Source: Caulobacter sp048541825 (GTDB lineage Bacteria > Pseudomonadota > Alphaproteobacteria > Caulobacterales > Caulobacteraceae). Taken from it: a stretch of DNA of 64,000 nucleotides. Below, piece by piece: positions 61,180 to 64,000 of this stretch (the first letter of the stretch is position 1; each line of letters starts with the position of its first letter). A program made the position numbers and the translations under genes. The notes beneath the pieces were generated by a model that saw only the letters and a program-made list of their open reading frames with translations, did no database searches and was not told the origin of the DNA. The stretch lies in NCBI RefSeq assembly GCF_048541825.1, contig NZ_CP183332.1:3410001-3474000 (forward strand), written 5' to 3'.

Positions 61180-61842
61180 ATGACCGACATCATTTCTACG
61201 CACTATCCGAGCCCGGGCGCCAAGCTCGCCGACCTCGTCGTCCATCTGGCCGGCCTGGCCTGCGCCCTGCTGGGCGGCGGCATCCTGCTGGGCCTGGCGT
61301 TCGGCATGGGCGATCTGAGCCGGGTGGCGGCGGTATCGATCTATACGGTCGGGCTGATCCTCATGCTGTCGCTCTCGACGGCCTACAATTTCGCCAAGGT
61401 CCGCTGGCAGCCCCTGCTGCGGCGCTTCGACCACGCCGGCATCTTCATTATGATCGCCGCCTCCTATACGCCGTTCACCACCCAGAACCTGACCGGCTGG
61501 TGGTCGATCGGCATGACCACGGCAGTGTGGGTGGTGGCCGGGATCGGCGTGCTGGCCAAGCTGCTGCTGCCGGGCCTCGACAAGCGCTTCTGGGTGGGGC
61601 TGTACCTGGCCCTGGGCTGGCTGGTGCTGGTGGCCATCAAGCCGATGATCGACGGTCTGTCCTGGGTGGCCCTGCTGCTGCTGGCCATCGGTGGCCTGGT
61701 CTATTCGACCGGCACCGTCTTCTATTTGATGCGCCGGCTGAAGTTCCGGCGGGCCATCTGGCACGGCCATGTGATCGGCGGGGCGGGTCTTCACTATGCT
61801 GCGGTCCTCGTCGGCGTGGTGCTGACCGGCTCCCACGGGTGA
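61180..61842 (+). CDS. PAQR/hemolysin III-family membrane protein
   Basis: 220 residues with seven hydrophobic helices. DLVVHLAGLACALLG, STAYNF, RFDHAGIFIMIAASYTPF and AIWHGHVIGGAGLHYAAVL match the PAQR/YqfA family, with Asp/His residues at the zinc positions (FDHAG, HGH). Despite the hemolysin III name there is no good evidence for haemolysis; a ceramidase-like or energy-homeostasis role is suggested for the family. Confidence 0.93.
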   Translation: MTDIISTHYPSPGAKLADLVVHLAGLACALLGGGILLGLAFGMGDLSRVAAVSIYTVGLILMLSLSTAYNFAKVRWQPLLRRFDHAGIFIMIAASYTPFTTQNLTGWWSIGMTTAVWVVAGIGVLAKLLLPGLDKRFWVGLYLALGWLVLVAIKPMIDGLSWVALLLLAIGGLVYSTGTVFYLMRRLKFRRAIWHGHVIGGAGLHYAAVLVGVVLTGSHG

Positions 61843-61849
61843 GGGCAGA

Positions 61850-63085
61850 TTGAGCCAACCGCCCGATACCGCGCGAATCTCGATCCAGGCCCTGTTCCGC
61901 GACCGCAAGATGCCCGATCCGCTGCGGGGCAAGCGCCTGAACGCGCCCCCGGCCGACAGTCTGGCCGACATCGTCGGCTTTCCGGGCGTGCGCCTGACCG
62001 TCGACCAGGCCGACCAGGCCCTGAACGCCGTCGCCGACCGCCTGGCCCCGACCCGCTCGCTGCTGGGCCGCGACGACTTCAACATCCTGGCCCTGTCGGG
62101 CGGCGCTTCGGGCGGAGCCTTTGGGGCCGGCGTGCTGACGGGCCTGTCCAAGGCCGGCACGCGGCCTGAATTCGCCATCGTTACCGGGGTGAGCACCGGC
62201 GCCCTGATCGCGCCCCTGGCCTTTCTGGGTTCGGCCTGGGACGAGCGCCTGACCGACGCCTATGTCGGCGGCCACGCGGCCGAGCTTCTTAGCCTCAAAG
62301 GCTTCGCCGGCGGCCTGGGCCCCAGCCTGTTCAAGGGCGAGGGCCTGGACGCCCTGGTCTCGCCGTTCATCGACGAAGTGGTGATCAATGCTGTGGCCCG
62401 CGAGCACGCCCGAGGCCGGCGCCTGCTGATCGCCACCACCAATCTGGACAGTCAGAAGGCCACCATCTGGGACATGGGCGCCATCGCCGCCAAGGGTGGC
62501 GAGTCGTCGGTGCGATTGTTTCGCGACGTGCTGATCGCCTCGGCCACCGTGCCGGGCCTGTTCCCGCCCAAGCTGTTCGACGTGGAAGCCGGCGACGTGC
62601 GCTATCAGGAGATGCACGTTGACGGGGGCGTGGCTGCGCCGCTGTTCCTGATGCCCGACGCCCTGCTGCACTGGCGCAATCTGGGCAACCGCCTGCGCCG
62701 GGGCCGGGTCTACGTGATCGTCAACACCGTGCTGGAACCCTCCCCCCGCTCGACCCCGCCGGGCGTGGCCTCGATCATGGGCCGCAGCTTCGAGACCATG
62801 CTGCGCTTTTCCTATCGCCAGGCCCTGAGCCTGGCCTCGGGCTTCTGCGCGCGCCACAATCTGCCGCTCAGCGTAGCCTCGATCCCGTCCAGCTTCGACG
62901 GCCTGAACATGCTGAAGTTCGACACCGCGACCATGCGCAGCATCTTCGACGAGGCCGAGCGCCTGGCCGGGGTCAACGCCATCTGGTCCAGCCCCTCGTC
63001 GGAACCGACCGGCTGGCGGGGCCTATTCCGGCGTCAGCCCGCGCGGGCTGACATTGATCCGGGGCCGGCCGACGTTCTGGAATAG
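61850..63085 (+). CDS. Patatin-like phospholipase
   Basis: 411 residues from TTG 61850, 7 bp after the PAQR gene. GGASGGAFGAGVLTGLSKAG forms the oxyanion-hole loop, Ser115 the nucleophile in GVSTG and Asp258 the partner in DGG. The Ser-Asp dyad is intact, so it should hydrolyse acyl esters; the substrate is unknown. The N-terminal 70 residues are low in homology. Likely co-transcribed with PAQR. Confidence 0.92.
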   Translation: MSQPPDTARISIQALFRDRKMPDPLRGKRLNAPPADSLADIVGFPGVRLTVDQADQALNAVADRLAPTRSLLGRDDFNILALSGGASGGAFGAGVLTGLSKAGTRPEFAIVTGVSTGALIAPLAFLGSAWDERLTDAYVGGHAAELLSLKGFAGGLGPSLFKGEGLDALVSPFIDEVVINAVAREHARGRRLLIATTNLDSQKATIWDMGAIAAKGGESSVRLFRDVLIASATVPGLFPPKLFDVEAGDVRYQEMHVDGGVAAPLFLMPDALLHWRNLGNRLRRGRVYVIVNTVLEPSPRSTPPGVASIMGRSFETMLRFSYRQALSLASGFCARHNLPLSVASIPSSFDGLNMLKFDTATMRSIFDEAERLAGVNAIWSSPSSEPTGWRGLFRRQPARADIDPGPADVLE

Positions 63086-63088
63086 GCC

Positions 63089-63409
63089 TCAGGCCTTTTT
63101 GAGGTGGCGGGCGCGCAGCTTGTCCACATTGGGCGGATCGCTACGGAAGTCGGACGCCAGGCCCAGGCGGGCATTGCACGACGGGCAGCGGACGGAGTCT
63201 TCGTCGGCAAGGTCGGGCGAGGGATCAAAGCGGGCGCCGCACGGCTTGCATTTCCAGTCGCCCACGGCCGGAGGCGGCGGGGGTGGGGGTTCGGGCACGA
63301 CAGGACGCGCCGGCCGCGCGATGCGCTCCAGCGGTTTTGGGCCTCCGGGCGCGGCGACGCCGCTCTTGAGGCTCAGGATCTTGCGGCGCGGGGGCTCGCT
63401 GTCGGTCAT
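63089..63409 (-). CDS. Small zinc-ribbon protein
   Basis: 106 residues: a basic N-terminal region, a proline run (VPEPPPPPPPAV), then CKPC...CPSC (WKCKPCGARF, VRCPSCNAR) forming one zinc ribbon near residues 50-80. Not assigned to a named family. It ends 4 bp from the stop of the convergent patatin gene. Confidence 0.8.
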   Translation of the reverse strand: MTDSEPPRRKILSLKSGVAAPGGPKPLERIARPARPVVPEPPPPPPPAVGDWKCKPCGARFDPSPDLADEDSVRCPSCNARLGLASDFRSDPPNVDKLRARHLKKA

Positions 63410-63481
63410 GTCGTCAGGCGGTTCGTGGACGGGATCGGCGCTAGCTGCATGATCGCGGCCCGAAACTCAAGCGCAGAGGCC

Positions 63482-64000
63482 CTACCAGTGCGGTTTCAGG
63501 CTGAATGAGAAGGCCACCATCGAGTCCTTCTGGGTGGCCATGCCCATGATGACGTCCTTGGCCTTCATCTCGCGACGGATGTAGCCGACCGACGCCTGCA
63601 TCGGGCCCTTGCGCCAGGCCACACCGGCCTGGGCGTCGCCGATCAGCTTGCTGTTGACGTCCGAGCTCATGCCGGCCCGGCTCCAGTCGCCGTTCTGGCC
63701 GCGCAGCATGTTCAGGCCCACGGCCCGGCCGCTGGCGGCGGCGAACACGTACCAGCGCCCGCGTTGGCCAAAGGCCTCGTCACCGTCGCGCAGACCCAGG
63801 GAGTCGCTGACCCGGTCCTCGATATTCTTGCCCAGGCGCACCGTGGCGCCGGCCTCGGCCGAACCGCCTGCGTCGCCAAAACCGAAGCCGGCATGGGGCG
63901 AGAAATCCAGGGCGTACTTGCCGGCCGCCAGCTTGACGGCCGAAGGCCAGCCGCGCGTCAGGGTCACGTCGATGTTTTCAGCGTCGAAGGCCTGGGCGTC
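63482..64000 (-). CDS. Probable LpxR-like (DUF2219) outer-membrane protein, C-terminal part
   Basis: 173 codons, open to the right edge of the window, ending in AFSFSLKPHW with a terminal aromatic residue typical of outer-membrane beta-barrels. Alternating hydrophobic pattern, GRWYVFAAASGRAVGLNM and DAQAGVAWRKGPMQASVGYI resemble lipid A 3'-O-deacylase LpxR. The active-site part is outside the window, so the call rests on the C-terminal barrel only. Confidence 0.55.
   Translation of the reverse strand, partial: DAQAFDAENIDVTLTRGWPSAVKLAAGKYALDFSPHAGFGFGDAGGSAEAGATVRLGKNIEDRVSDSLGLRDGDEAFGQRGRWYVFAAASGRAVGLNMLRGQNGDWSRAGMSSDVNSKLIGDAQAGVAWRKGPMQASVGYIRREMKAKDVIMGMATQKDSMVAFSFSLKPHW

Overview
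The window is a high-GC (roughly two thirds G+C by eye) chromosomal segment of a Caulobacter-like alphaproteobacterium (Caulobacteraceae). The signs are an ortholog of the cyclic-di-GMP-dependent hybrid kinase ShkA, a lipoprotein of the family named after Caulobacter CC0125/CC1285, an alphaproteobacterial SOS mutasome operon imuA-imuB-dnaE2, GTTC-N7-GTTC LexA boxes and a run rph...rdgB-hemW-rsmI-yraN...gshB-comM-shkA-ampG. I see no transposase, prophage, CRISPR array, tRNA or rRNA. Most of the window is ordinary core genome. The accessory material is a set of palindromic repeats and one small lower-GC patch around 49.7-50.6 kb.

Layout. 0-6.5 kb: end of rph, an HtrA-like pseudoprotease, a PilZ protein, N-formylglutamate amidohydrolase, two transglutaminase-like proteins, a small membrane peptide/DUF2975/XRE operon, and a GST. 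6.5-10.4 kb: tightly overlapping rdgB-hemW-rsmI-yraN-SirB1 operon. 10.7-16.6 kb: LexA-controlled imuA-imuB-dnaE2 on the minus strand. 16.7-23.5 kb: a single-chain acyl-CoA carboxylase, enoyl-CoA hydratase, gshB and SOS-boxed comM. 23.5-24.7 kb: a 1.2-kb non-coding stretch dense in palindromes. 24.7-28 kb: shkA and ampG. 28-36.6 kb: housekeeping genes (trypsin-like protease, DUF350, rlmN, UbiH-type hydroxylase, HGSNAT-like acyltransferase, Trm112, LON-substrate-binding protein, thioredoxin/TPR, ProXp-ala, DUF6065). 36.6-42 kb: divergent glmM/glmS and a small RNA-modification pair. 42-52 kb: lipoprotein, LysE, MAPEG, KTSC, argG, kup, an Rrf2 regulator with an SDR, an NYN nuclease in a low-GC patch, marC, pyrF. 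52-64 kb: ggt, SDHAF4-like factor, an RsmB-family methylase, rpe, heparinase-like protein, a PAS hybrid kinase, TauE, PAQR/hemolysin III, patatin, a zinc-ribbon protein and the end of a probable LpxR-like gene.

Most striking observation. A family of about 110-160 bp palindromic elements (arms related to AAGTCCTCCCCCT / AGGGGGAGGACTT) is scattered between genes, and the SOS mutasome operon carries several. One copy is read in frame inside imuB (about residues 30-69). One lies between imuB and dnaE2 and appears to supply the dnaE2 ribosome-binding site. A palindrome of a different class is read in frame inside dnaE2 (about residues 804-841). Other items worth a look are a 145-bp near-perfect palindrome upstream of shkA, an NYN nuclease whose conserved N-terminus has only an ATA codon where the start should be, and an unreported-looking 43-residue membrane peptide at the head of a DUF2975/XRE operon with a perfect inverted-repeat operator.
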